Positions 25,201-31,651 of a stretch of DNA of 36,551 nucleotides are shown here, piece by piece. The translations under genes were made by a program, and so were the position numbers. This stretch comes from an uncultured delta proteobacterium. Lineage in GTDB: Bacteria; RBG-13-61-14; DRUE01. The notes under the pieces were generated by a model. It did not search any database. It was not told where the DNA came from and saw nothing but the letters and a program-made list of their open reading frames with translations. Each line of letters starts with the position of its first letter. Position 1 is the first letter of the stretch. The stretch lies in contig CAIYYW010000116.1 of the NCBI GenBank assembly GCA_903930515.1, forward strand, positions 1-36,551. The letters are read 5' to 3'.

Positions 25201-25274
25201 AAACCGGAGCGGAAAAAGTGCAGTTGAACGAAGAACAGATTGAAAAATTAAGAGCCTTGGGCTATATCAAATAG
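22215..25274 (+). CDS. Fusion of a GT-C membrane glycosyltransferase with a sulfatase-like alkaline-phosphatase-superfamily domain
   Basis: A 1019-residue two-part protein. Residues 1 to about 430 are a GT-C membrane region: FDGCGYIMHAW carries the first-loop Asp, HYYPPLYPTLIYL and LAYLTRPQALAG are PMT-like loops, and about ten helices are visible. Residues of about 430-550 form a soluble linker like the C-terminal domain of GT-C proteins. From about 560 comes a sulfatase fold. ILISIDTLGAKHLSCYG holds metal ligand D566, TAPSHMTMFTSLYP holds the active-site position at T606, and ITADHGEEF holds D822 and H823. Sulfatases have Cys or Ser at that position, within C/S-x-P-x-R, for formylglycine; here it is Thr-Ala-Pro-Ser-His, so a phosphotransferase or phosphodiesterase is likelier. 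The end, LNEEQIEKLRALGYIK, is typical of this sulfatase-like group. GTG start, coupled to the upstream GT-C gene. Confidence 0.82.
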   Translation: MKQISKQAIRIWLLILMGMAIILRAVISHKACIYFDGCGYIMHAWSIAQGRLSTPYWMAGIDHYYPPLYPTLIYLFHFIVRSWTDAAKTVSVLFSGLLFIPVFLLARRMFRAEVGILACALLVAYPLLVIVGSNGYSEPVFLFLVGFSMYFGWRMISEKKSLWALLSGLTLGLAYLTRPQALAGMASLGLILIWFWMFQRQLKFGQFLRFLALALIGFYLFALPYDLYNYRKDKIWGLRFRIEFFKKGFQFDEDLEWFIRERTLNREATALLTFELAQNNSPVDFVLNHPKVYFNWVWKDFKLILTREFQGNRITPPIVSLSILLMLIALIRGWDKSLRNPAPHFYLLLWFLPLILIVPLSISVLDRYFLPLTLCAVIWAGAGLEVARNRIGDSISIRFRHFTIPVSEMVFWIIPLLLLHPHTKVAESLFNKLKPVKGEAEWIRKSIGQDRKIIMSSEPYQAVYSGNYWYMLPIDNINRVSRYAREQKPDYLLADNQFFSWLKAPQDYFDQYLSPFSKPGLNFVAGEKFMHKEDKDKFYKTDALYQVDYARKYSLKPVNIILISIDTLGAKHLSCYGSQRRTSPNLDRIAREGIRFEKVISQSPKTAPSHMTMFTSLYPEIHGVHKSYDEESFFNLNPVWKTLPEILKGYGYHTAAFTGGAQVSKGFGFERGFDQWQENMHRLDWKNFDPLFKWLDQVPKSEPFFLFLHTYQVHDPYLHPKPYNRFFDSDYQGWIIDDREKLQKLTNSNKYISIHTLFWGQKEYKGDDMDLSRISERDTEHFEALYDGGILYSDSVLGKFFNELEKKGILGGSQTLLIITADHGEEFREHGDFLHKRLYTETEAVPLIFYWPGVLPQGKVSKGQVRLLDLAPTILDLLGAPIPAQMQGVSMKDGMVSGREMVLSAYSEDSFIKRQYGLRTANLFFYQKEGESREELYLTSSDQAEKNNLLAMPNDLENFLKKSFAFSEHTIKALRKSISNFHYYCKRYKDIFEIPQTGAEKVQLNEEQIEKLRALGYIK

Positions 25275-25330
25275 GAGATGCCGTCAAGATGGGCGCCGGA
25301 CTTTAAAACAGGCGGGAAGGGGTTGATGAG

Positions 25331-26059
25331 ATGTCAGAGTTAAAGGAAAAGGGCCTGATCTTCGCCCTGGACGCGGACAGCCTGAACCAGGCCTTGGAAT
25401 GGGCGGAGCGGCTGCGCAGGTATGTGAGCGGGTTCAAGATCGGTGCCCAGTTTTTCACCCGGGTCGGCCTGCAGGCGGTGAAGCTGATCCAGGAGGCGCA
25501 GAGCCGGGTGTTTCTGGACCTGAAGTTCCACGATATTCCCTTCACGGTGGAAGAGGCCGCCTATGAGACCGCGCGGATGAATGTCTGGATGTTCAATGTC
25601 CATTGCTCGGGCGGAAAAGAGATGATGACCAGGGCGTTGCGGGGAGCGGAGCGGGGCGCGAAAGAGATCGGCAAACCCAGACCCAAGGTGCTGGGAGTGA
25701 CCATCCTGACCAGCCTGTCCGATTCGGACCTGGAGCAGATCGGCTACAGGTATAATACCCAGGGACAGGCCCTTCATTTGGCCAGGCTCGCACTTGAGGC
25801 CGGCTTGGACGGGATTGTGGCCAGCCCCAACGAGGCGCCTCTGCTCAGGAAAGAGCTGGGCCCGGACTTTATCATCGTCTGCCCCGGGATCAGGTTGGAG
25901 CCGGCCCGGAACGACGATCAGAAAAGAGTCAGCGGGCCCCGCGAAGCGATCCAGGCCGGCGCCGACTACCTGGTGGTCGGACGGCCGATCCGGGACGCCA
26001 AAGACCCGGGGGCGACCGCCCATTTGATCCTGGACGAAATCGCCGGCGCGAACCGCTGA
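25331..26059 (+). CDS. pyrF: Orotidine 5'-phosphate decarboxylase
   Basis: A 242-residue TIM-barrel enzyme making UMP from OMP, the last step of pyrimidine synthesis. FALDADS gives the first-strand Asp, and GFKIGAQFF the Lys after it. FLDLKFHDIPFTV holds the catalytic DxKxxD set (D63, K65, D68). CPGIRLEPARNDDQKRV and YLVVGRPIRDA are the phosphate-binding end with the conserved Arg. Length and motifs fit the group I bacterial enzyme. The ribosome binding site is AAGGGG, about 8 nt upstream. It sits 56 nt after the fusion gene and its TGA stop overlaps the next ATG by 1 nt, so it is cotranscribed with the rRNA methyltransferase gene. No other pyrimidine genes are nearby. Confidence 0.95.
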   Translation: MSELKEKGLIFALDADSLNQALEWAERLRRYVSGFKIGAQFFTRVGLQAVKLIQEAQSRVFLDLKFHDIPFTVEEAAYETARMNVWMFNVHCSGGKEMMTRALRGAERGAKEIGKPRPKVLGVTILTSLSDSDLEQIGYRYNTQGQALHLARLALEAGLDGIVASPNEAPLLRKELGPDFIIVCPGIRLEPARNDDQKRVSGPREAIQAGADYLVVGRPIRDAKDPGATAHLILDEIAGANR

Positions 26060-26790
26060 TGGCTAAATATATTTACGGGTATCAGCCGGTGCGGGAAGTG
26101 CTCAGGCATCGGCCGGAGCAGGTTGAGCAAATCATGCTCAGCCGAGAACAAAGTCATTCCCGGGAAATTATCGCGCTCGCGCAAAAGGGCCGGATCCAAA
26201 TCTCCTTTCTTCCCCGGCCCGAACTGGAGCGGCTGGCCGGGACCAGGGAACACCAGGGCGCGCTCGCTTTGGCCCCTCTTCCCGAAAGCATCAGCCTGGA
26301 AGACCTGCTGGAAAAAACCCAGGCTCGTCCTGATTCCCTGCTGGTTTTCCTGGACCAGATTGAAGACCCGCAAAACCTGGGCGCGATCATCCGCACCGCG
26401 GAATGCGCCGGCGCGGACGGAGTGATCATCCCGGAACGAAGGAGCGCGGGGGTCACCCCTTCCGTGCTCAAGGCCTGCTCCGGCGCTCTGGAATATATCC
26501 CGCTCGCGATCGTGACCAACCTGGCGGCCGGTCTGGAAAAAGTCAAACAGGCCGGATACTGGATTTACGCCGCGGAGGCGGAGGCGGAAAAAACCCTGTG
26601 GGAAACCGAATTCTCTCCCAAATCCGCCTTGGTCATCGGCTCGGAGGGAAAAGGCATCCGGCCCCTGGTGGCCAAGTCCTCGGATTTCCCGATCCGCATC
26701 CCCCAGTCGGGAAAAATAGAAAGCCTCAACGCCTCGGCCTCGGCCGCAGTCCTGATTTTTGAATACCGAAGGCAGAGGTCTAAGAAATAG
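26059..26790 (+). CDS. rlmB: TrmH/SpoU family 2'-O-ribose RNA methyltransferase (RlmB type)
   Basis: A 243-residue SPOUT methyltransferase that would methylate a ribose 2'-OH in 23S rRNA using S-adenosylmethionine. Residues 1 to about 75 are the small RNA-substrate-binding domain (YIYGYQPVREVLRH). The knotted catalytic domain has motif 1, DQIEDPQNLGAIIRTAECAG, with the conserved N and R. Motif 2 is LVIGSEGKGI and motif 3 is IPQSGKIESLNASASAAVL. All three motifs are complete. The length matches RlmB rather than the tRNA enzyme TrmH. It starts within the pyrF stop codon (TGATG overlap), indicating translational coupling. The exact target nucleotide cannot be read from sequence alone. Confidence 0.9.
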   Translation: MAKYIYGYQPVREVLRHRPEQVEQIMLSREQSHSREIIALAQKGRIQISFLPRPELERLAGTREHQGALALAPLPESISLEDLLEKTQARPDSLLVFLDQIEDPQNLGAIIRTAECAGADGVIIPERRSAGVTPSVLKACSGALEYIPLAIVTNLAAGLEKVKQAGYWIYAAEAEAEKTLWETEFSPKSALVIGSEGKGIRPLVAKSSDFPIRIPQSGKIESLNASASAAVLIFEYRRQRSKK

Positions 26791-26825
26791 TTTGACCAAG
26801 CCGGTTAAAGAGAAGAGGGCGGAAG

Positions 26826-28148
26826 ATGACCGAGTATCAGGATAAAAGTTTCTGGCTGGGCGCGACCCCCTATCAGGAGAATCCGCCCCTGAGCGAAGAC
26901 CTGGAAGTGGATGTGGCCGTGGTGGGCGGAGGCTTCACCGGCCTGAGCGCGGCCTACTATCTCAAGAAGAAAAAGCCCGAGCTGTCCATCGCCGTGCTCG
27001 AGAACGAGGTGGTCGGGTACGGCGCGAGCGGAAGGAATGGCGGGTTCAGCATGCCGCTTCTGGGCTGGCACATCTCTTACCTGGTCTGGGCCTTTGGCGA
27101 AGAGCGGGCCAAGCCGGCGCATCGTTTTATGCTCTCCTGCGTGAGAAGGACCAGGGAGCTGGTGGAGAAGGAGAAGATTGATTGTGATCTGGAATACAAC
27201 GGCCTTTTAATCCTGGCCCGGCACCGGCGCCAGTTCCGGGCCTGCGAGAGCGATTATAACCATTATCTGGAATTAGGCGTCAAAGGGGTGGAGTTGCTGG
27301 ACCGAAACGCGCTCAAGGGACGGCTTAATTCCGCCCGGCATATCGGCGCGCTCTATGACCCGGAAACCGCGATCCTGAACCCGGCCAAGCTCGCCCGCGG
27401 GATGAAGGCCGCGCTGGAGCGGATGGGGGTGAAGGTGTTTGAGCGGTCCCCGGTGTCCAAATTTGATCCGGGCAAGGAAGTGACGGTTTACACCCCGAAA
27501 GCGAAAGTGAAGGCCAAGTATCTGATCCTGGCGACCAATGCCTTCACTTCCCGGCTCAAGGTCAACAAAAACTGGTATGTGCCGATGTTCACTTACATCA
27601 TCCTGACCGAGCCCCTGGATCAAAAGCATTACCAGAGCCTGGGCTGGACCAGACGGGAGGGGATTGAGGACCACCGCCAACTCGTCCACTATCTCCGGCT
27701 GACCGCGGACAACCGCCTCCTGTTCGGCGGACGCGACGCGCCTTATTATTATGGCAACCAGGTGGAAGGAAGGGACAGCCACGGAAAAATTTTTGAAGGA
27801 TTGGAGCGGGACCTGCGCGGGATGTTCCCCGGCCTGGCCGACACCAAAATCACGCACCGCTGGGGAGGCCCGGTCGCGATCACGCCCCTGTTCGTGCCCA
27901 AGTTCGACTACTATCAGGACCATAAAAATATCGTCTTTGGAATGGGTTACTGCGGACACGGGGTCGCCCTCTCAACCAGCGCCGGCCTGATCCTCCACGA
28001 CCTGCTCTTTGACCCCGAGAGCGAGTTGACCAAACTCTTGTTCGTCCACAACTTCGTGGGCGCGCTACCGCCCGAGCCTTTCCGATGGGCCGCGGTCAAT
28101 ATGATCAAGGACTCGCTCCGGATCTACGATTATTTAACGGACGCGTAA
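26826..28148 (+). CDS. FAD-dependent amine oxidase (DAO family, PuuB/OrdL-like)
   Basis: A 440-residue flavoprotein of the D-amino-acid oxidase superfamily. DVAVVGGGFTGLSAAYYL (about residues 29-46) is the GxGxxG dinucleotide-binding fold. EVVGYGASGRNGGFS is the second FAD motif, with the usual A.GRNGG. LATNAF and GMGYCGHGVALSTSAGLIL close the FAD site. The opening SFWLGATPYQENPPLSEDLEVDVAVV resembles gamma-glutamylputrescine oxidases in separate blocks, which oxidise amines or N-substituted amino acids to aldehydes with oxygen as acceptor. The substrate is unknown, since no putrescine pathway gene is nearby. It lies 35 nt after rlmB, and its TAA stop overlaps the ATG of the next GT-C gene by 1 nt. 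Confidence 0.82.
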   Translation: MTEYQDKSFWLGATPYQENPPLSEDLEVDVAVVGGGFTGLSAAYYLKKKKPELSIAVLENEVVGYGASGRNGGFSMPLLGWHISYLVWAFGEERAKPAHRFMLSCVRRTRELVEKEKIDCDLEYNGLLILARHRRQFRACESDYNHYLELGVKGVELLDRNALKGRLNSARHIGALYDPETAILNPAKLARGMKAALERMGVKVFERSPVSKFDPGKEVTVYTPKAKVKAKYLILATNAFTSRLKVNKNWYVPMFTYIILTEPLDQKHYQSLGWTRREGIEDHRQLVHYLRLTADNRLLFGGRDAPYYYGNQVEGRDSHGKIFEGLERDLRGMFPGLADTKITHRWGGPVAITPLFVPKFDYYQDHKNIVFGMGYCGHGVALSTSAGLILHDLLFDPESELTKLLFVHNFVGALPPEPFRWAAVNMIKDSLRIYDYLTDA

Positions 28149-29908
28149 TGACCCGACCGCTGATGCCCGGACCCGGTTCTGCGAATCAAAAACCGAAAAA
28201 ATCATCCTGGATTTTTTCGGATCAAACCATCCCCGTTTATTTTTTCGTCGCCGCGCTCCTGGTCCGGATCATCTATCTGCTCAAGGCCCGGCCCGCCTGG
28301 GGAAACGACGACGAGCGATATATCTTCATCGCCCGCTCCCTCCTGGCTTTTGATTTCCAGAACGCCATTCATTTTCACTATCCGCCCTTCTCCGCTTTCC
28401 TGGTCGCCATCGTCAGCCTGGTTTTCAGGAACCTGGAGACCGCCGCCCGGATCACCGCCATCACTGCCAACGCCCTGACCATTATCCCGATTTATTTCCT
28501 AGCCCTGCGGATTTTCGGAAGGAGAACCGCGATCCTGGCATCGGCGTTTTTCGCCCTCCGCTTTTTCCAATTCGCCGCCTCCGACCTGGTCGAGCAGGTG
28601 GAGATTCTATTCCTTTTCCTGGCCATCCTCTCCGGCTTCTTCACGCTCAAAAATCATCGGCCCTCATCCTTTTTCCTTACCGGAGCCCTGTTCGGGGTTT
28701 CCTTCCTGACCAAGCCCGAAGCCTGGGCCTTCTTTCTGCTCTTCCTCTTGATCAGCTTGATCCGGGGCATTTGGGTCCGGCGGAACAAAAAATCCGCTCA
28801 GCCGGAAACCCCTCCGATTTCCTCGATCACTCCCGGAAAAATATTAGGCGCGATCCTGCTCCTCCCCCTCGGATATTTCCTGGTCACCGGCTTTTATCTG
28901 GTCTCATACGACCGCGCCGCGGGCCAATTCTCCTTCAACCCCAAGGCCCGCACCCTGTTCATCCTCCACAACCTCTATCAACCCCAGGGCCTCCAGTATT
29001 ACCTTCAGGAAGATGAGCGGGGTTATTACACGCTTGCGCAACGGATTATGGAAGGCGACCGGATTCCGGTTCAACCATCCATTTCGGAAATCCTCTGGAG
29101 AAACCGGGGTAGTTTCCCCGCGATTTATTCCCAGCGCTTTTGGTTCGCGCTCTACCGCTATCTCGGCATTTTCTATCTCCAGACCATTGCTCCCTGGGTC
29201 TGGTTGATCCTGCTCCCGTCCGGGCTTTGGCCAAAAAAGCCGCTCGCGCAAATCGGCCGGGAAACCTATCTTCACGCTTTCGCCCTGATCCCGGTTTTGC
29301 TGGTCCCGCTCTTCACCGCGCAATTCCCCAGGTTCTATTTCTCTATGCTCCCATGGTTGATGATCGTCCTGGCCAGAGGGTTGGACCGGGCCGTCTCCGG
29401 GATGGAAAAAATTTCCGCGCGAAATAAAATTTCCATCCGGCCCGGCGCCGCGGCCGTGTCCGCGGTCCTGGCGGTTTTTCTATTGTCAGCTGCCTTGCAA
29501 ATATTCCGAGCCACGCCGGATCGCGCCTACTGGGACGAGGTTGCCTACCGGAGGCAGGTGGCCCGGAAGCTCGGGCGGATCCTGCCGGAACGATGCCGTT
29601 TTTTGGCCGAGCTGGAAAATCAATCCATCTGGCACCTGGCCGGATATAACCCTTCCCGCCAGGTGATCCTTCCCCGCGACCCGCTCCCGGAGATAGTGGC
29701 CTACGCCGGGCGGACTCAAGCGAAATACCTGGTCTTTCATTCCAGCGATTTCAGGGATGACAGGTATGACCAACTATTGCCCTTGCTGGATCCCGATTTT
29801 TCCCGGCCGGGCTTGAAGCTGGTTACGCGGGGACAAAGTCCGAACGGGAAGACTTATGTGATTTACGAGATAGAATCGGTCAGGTGCGGAGACCGGGTTC
29901 AGGATTGA
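28148..29908 (+). CDS. GT-C membrane glycosyltransferase, paralogue of the 6.3-7.9 kb protein
   Basis: A 586-residue membrane protein. After an N-terminal cytoplasmic stretch, helix 1 (about residues 28-46) is followed by ARPAWGNDDERYIFIARSLL, with acidic residues D54, D55 and E56 in the first outer loop, as in GT39-type enzymes. YPPFSAFLVAI and FLTKPEAWAFFLLFL are further family loops. FNPKARTLFILHN, ALYRYLGIFYLQ and the SISEILWRNRG block match the protein at 6272-7924, showing paralogy. The soluble C-terminal domain is about 150 residues. The start is ATG at 28148, overlapping the stop of the FAD oxidase by 1 nt (TAATG). The 3' end overlaps the convergent ispG by 10 nt. Donor and acceptor are unknown. 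Confidence 0.72.
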   Translation: MTRPLMPGPGSANQKPKKSSWIFSDQTIPVYFFVAALLVRIIYLLKARPAWGNDDERYIFIARSLLAFDFQNAIHFHYPPFSAFLVAIVSLVFRNLETAARITAITANALTIIPIYFLALRIFGRRTAILASAFFALRFFQFAASDLVEQVEILFLFLAILSGFFTLKNHRPSSFFLTGALFGVSFLTKPEAWAFFLLFLLISLIRGIWVRRNKKSAQPETPPISSITPGKILGAILLLPLGYFLVTGFYLVSYDRAAGQFSFNPKARTLFILHNLYQPQGLQYYLQEDERGYYTLAQRIMEGDRIPVQPSISEILWRNRGSFPAIYSQRFWFALYRYLGIFYLQTIAPWVWLILLPSGLWPKKPLAQIGRETYLHAFALIPVLLVPLFTAQFPRFYFSMLPWLMIVLARGLDRAVSGMEKISARNKISIRPGAAAVSAVLAVFLLSAALQIFRATPDRAYWDEVAYRRQVARKLGRILPERCRFLAELENQSIWHLAGYNPSRQVILPRDPLPEIVAYAGRTQAKYLVFHSSDFRDDRYDQLLPLLDPDFSRPGLKLVTRGQSPNGKTYVIYEIESVRCGDRVQD

Positions 29909-30963
29909 TCTTCAAACTCCTCCGCCAGCTTGACCAGGGTCGGGACGAGCTCGCGGGAGGGAATCACCTTAACTTTTTTTCCCCGGACATAAAGCTGCGC
30001 CCCTCTCGCCGTGCCCACCGCGGCCAGGTCCGAAACCCGGGCCTCGCCCGGGCCGTTGACAATACAGCCCATCACCGCGACCCGGAGCGGCTTCCTGATC
30101 CCGGCCAATTTCCGCTCCAGCGCTTCCGCATTTTTCATCACATCAAACTCCGCCCGGGCGCAGGTCGGGCAGGCGATCACTTCCACCCCCCGCCTCCTAA
30201 TTCCCAACCCGGACAGGATCATCCATCCCACCCGAACCTCATCCTCCGGAGGGGCTGAAAGAGAAACCCGGATGGTGTCGCCGATTCCCTGGGAAAGAAG
30301 GATCCCGATTCCCATCGCGGATAAAACCGCTCCCCGCAACCGGGCGCCGGCCTCGGTGATCCCGAGGTGGAACGGATAGGCAACGCGCTTCGCCAGAAGT
30401 TGATACGCCCGGACCGTCTCAACCACATCGCTGGACTTGAGCGAAACCTTGATCCATTCAAAGCCCAGGTCCTCCAGCAAGCCGATCTCCTTAAGCGCGC
30501 TCGCGACCATCGCCTCCGCGCTCGGGCCGTGATATTTTTTCAGCATCCTCTGATCCAGCGAGCCTGCGTTCACCCCCACCCGGATCGGAACCTTTCGCGG
30601 CATTGCCTCTTCCACCACCGCCTTGACCTGCCAGTCCCGGCGGAGGTTTCCCGGGTTGAGCCGAAGTCCGGCCACCCCGGCCTTGAGCGCGCCGATGGCC
30701 ATCCTCCAATCAAATTGGATGTCCGCGATCAGCGGAAGAGGAGACCGCTTCACCAGTTCCGGAAGAGCCTTGAGCGCTCCTTCCGTGTTCAGGGCGACCC
30801 GCGCCAGCTCGCAACCGGCTTTTTCCAGGCGCCGGATCTGGCCCAGGGTGGCTTTCCAATCCGCGGTCTCGGTGTTGGTCATTGACTGGACCGAGATCGG
30901 CTGCTTCCCGCCGATCTTCACCCCGCCTATTTCTATCTCGCGGGCAAGCCGGCGCTTGATCAT
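29899..30963 (-). CDS. ispG: 4-hydroxy-3-methylbut-2-en-1-yl diphosphate synthase (IspG/GcpE)
   Basis: A 354-residue iron-sulfur enzyme of the methylerythritol phosphate pathway, converting MEcPP to HMBPP for isoprenoid synthesis. The N-terminal TIM barrel shows PISVQSMTNTETAD, LIADIQFDWRMAI, LRLNPGN and VRVGVNAGSLD in sequence. The C-terminal domain has the 4Fe-4S ligands C265 and C268 (ACPTCAR) and C300 (MGCIVNGPGEA), with the conserved Glu in NGPGEA as the fourth ligand. This is the compact bacterial form without the extra insert seen in plant-type proteins. I prefer the ATG at 30963, with AGGGAGAG about 5 nt upstream; another ATG at 30990 would add nine residues. No other pathway gene is adjacent. 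The 163-nt gap upstream shows no clear promoter or terminator. Confidence 0.94.
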   Translation of the reverse strand: MIKRRLAREIEIGGVKIGGKQPISVQSMTNTETADWKATLGQIRRLEKAGCELARVALNTEGALKALPELVKRSPLPLIADIQFDWRMAIGALKAGVAGLRLNPGNLRRDWQVKAVVEEAMPRKVPIRVGVNAGSLDQRMLKKYHGPSAEAMVASALKEIGLLEDLGFEWIKVSLKSSDVVETVRAYQLLAKRVAYPFHLGITEAGARLRGAVLSAMGIGILLSQGIGDTIRVSLSAPPEDEVRVGWMILSGLGIRRRGVEVIACPTCARAEFDVMKNAEALERKLAGIRKPLRVAVMGCIVNGPGEARVSDLAAVGTARGAQLYVRGKKVKVIPSRELVPTLVKLAEEFEDQS

Positions 30964-31126
30964 TGATCTCTCCCTGGAAAACATCGCCATAATCCCCGGG
31001 CTGGGAAGGAGTCGGGAGAGGATTGGTCGGCATGGCGAGATCGCCGCCCCGGCCCGGCCGGATATACCGGGCGGTCAATAACCGCGGTTGCGAAACGATT
31101 CCGGGTTTCGGTTTTTAACAATTTTT

Positions 31127-31546
31127 TCAGTTCGCGGCTTTCGGCTCGGAACCAGGTTTTTCCCCCGCCTCCGGCTTCTGCTCCGGCTGGTCCACGCCGA
31201 ACTTGAACCCGCAATGCTGGCACGCTTCCCGCCGATGGTTAACCACATTCCCGCATCGCGGGCATTTCTTGCCTCGCCTCTTCTTGTTGCGCCGGCCGGT
31301 CTTGGCTCCCGGATGCTCGGGAACCTCCGGGAACTGATAGCCGCAATGCTGGCAAACCTGCCTCTGATAGTTAATGATATTATGACATTGCGGGCAGCGT
31401 TTCCCCAGCTTCCGCTTGCTTTTATTATCCTCGGAGTTTTCCTTCTTCCTAGTGCGCAGGAAATTGCGGAAGTAATAAAAATACGCGATCACCCCGGCGA
31501 TCCATACCCCGACGATCGCGCTGTAAAAGATTTGCTCAAAAGTCAT
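31127..31546 (-). CDS. Membrane-anchored protein with two zinc ribbons
   Basis: A 139-residue protein of unknown function. Residues of about 5-29 are one transmembrane segment (IFYSAIVGVWIAGVIAYFYY), followed by a very basic stretch, so the rest is probably cytoplasmic. Two near-identical zinc ribbons follow. The first has C51, C54, C65, C68 (CPQC and CQHC with 10 residues between) and the second C95, C98, C109, C112 (CPRC and CQHC, same spacing). A basic linker of about 26 residues separates them, and an acidic, Pro-rich tail ends the chain. The duplication with equal spacing suggests internal repeat of one module. The start is ATG at 31546, although an in-frame TTG lies 6 nt upstream. No strong ribosome binding site is seen. 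It is divergent from mutL. Confidence 0.75.
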   Translation of the reverse strand: MTFEQIFYSAIVGVWIAGVIAYFYYFRNFLRTRKKENSEDNKSKRKLGKRCPQCHNIINYQRQVCQHCGYQFPEVPEHPGAKTGRRNKKRRGKKCPRCGNVVNHRREACQHCGFKFGVDQPEQKPEAGEKPGSEPKAAN

Positions 31547-31651
31547 CGTCAAACCGGCTTCTATTGCTCTCCTGCGTCGGCATTTCAGGCCGCCCCTTCC
31601 GCTCGCTCATTTCTTTCTCCGCATAAGTTGGATTATATTACCATAAAAGGT

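Noticed and set aside
31088-31651. Plus-strand open frame continuous with mutL upstream of its start.
   Set aside because: It is antisense to the zinc ribbon protein, whose paired CxxC motifs are unmistakable; MutL homology begins at 31652.
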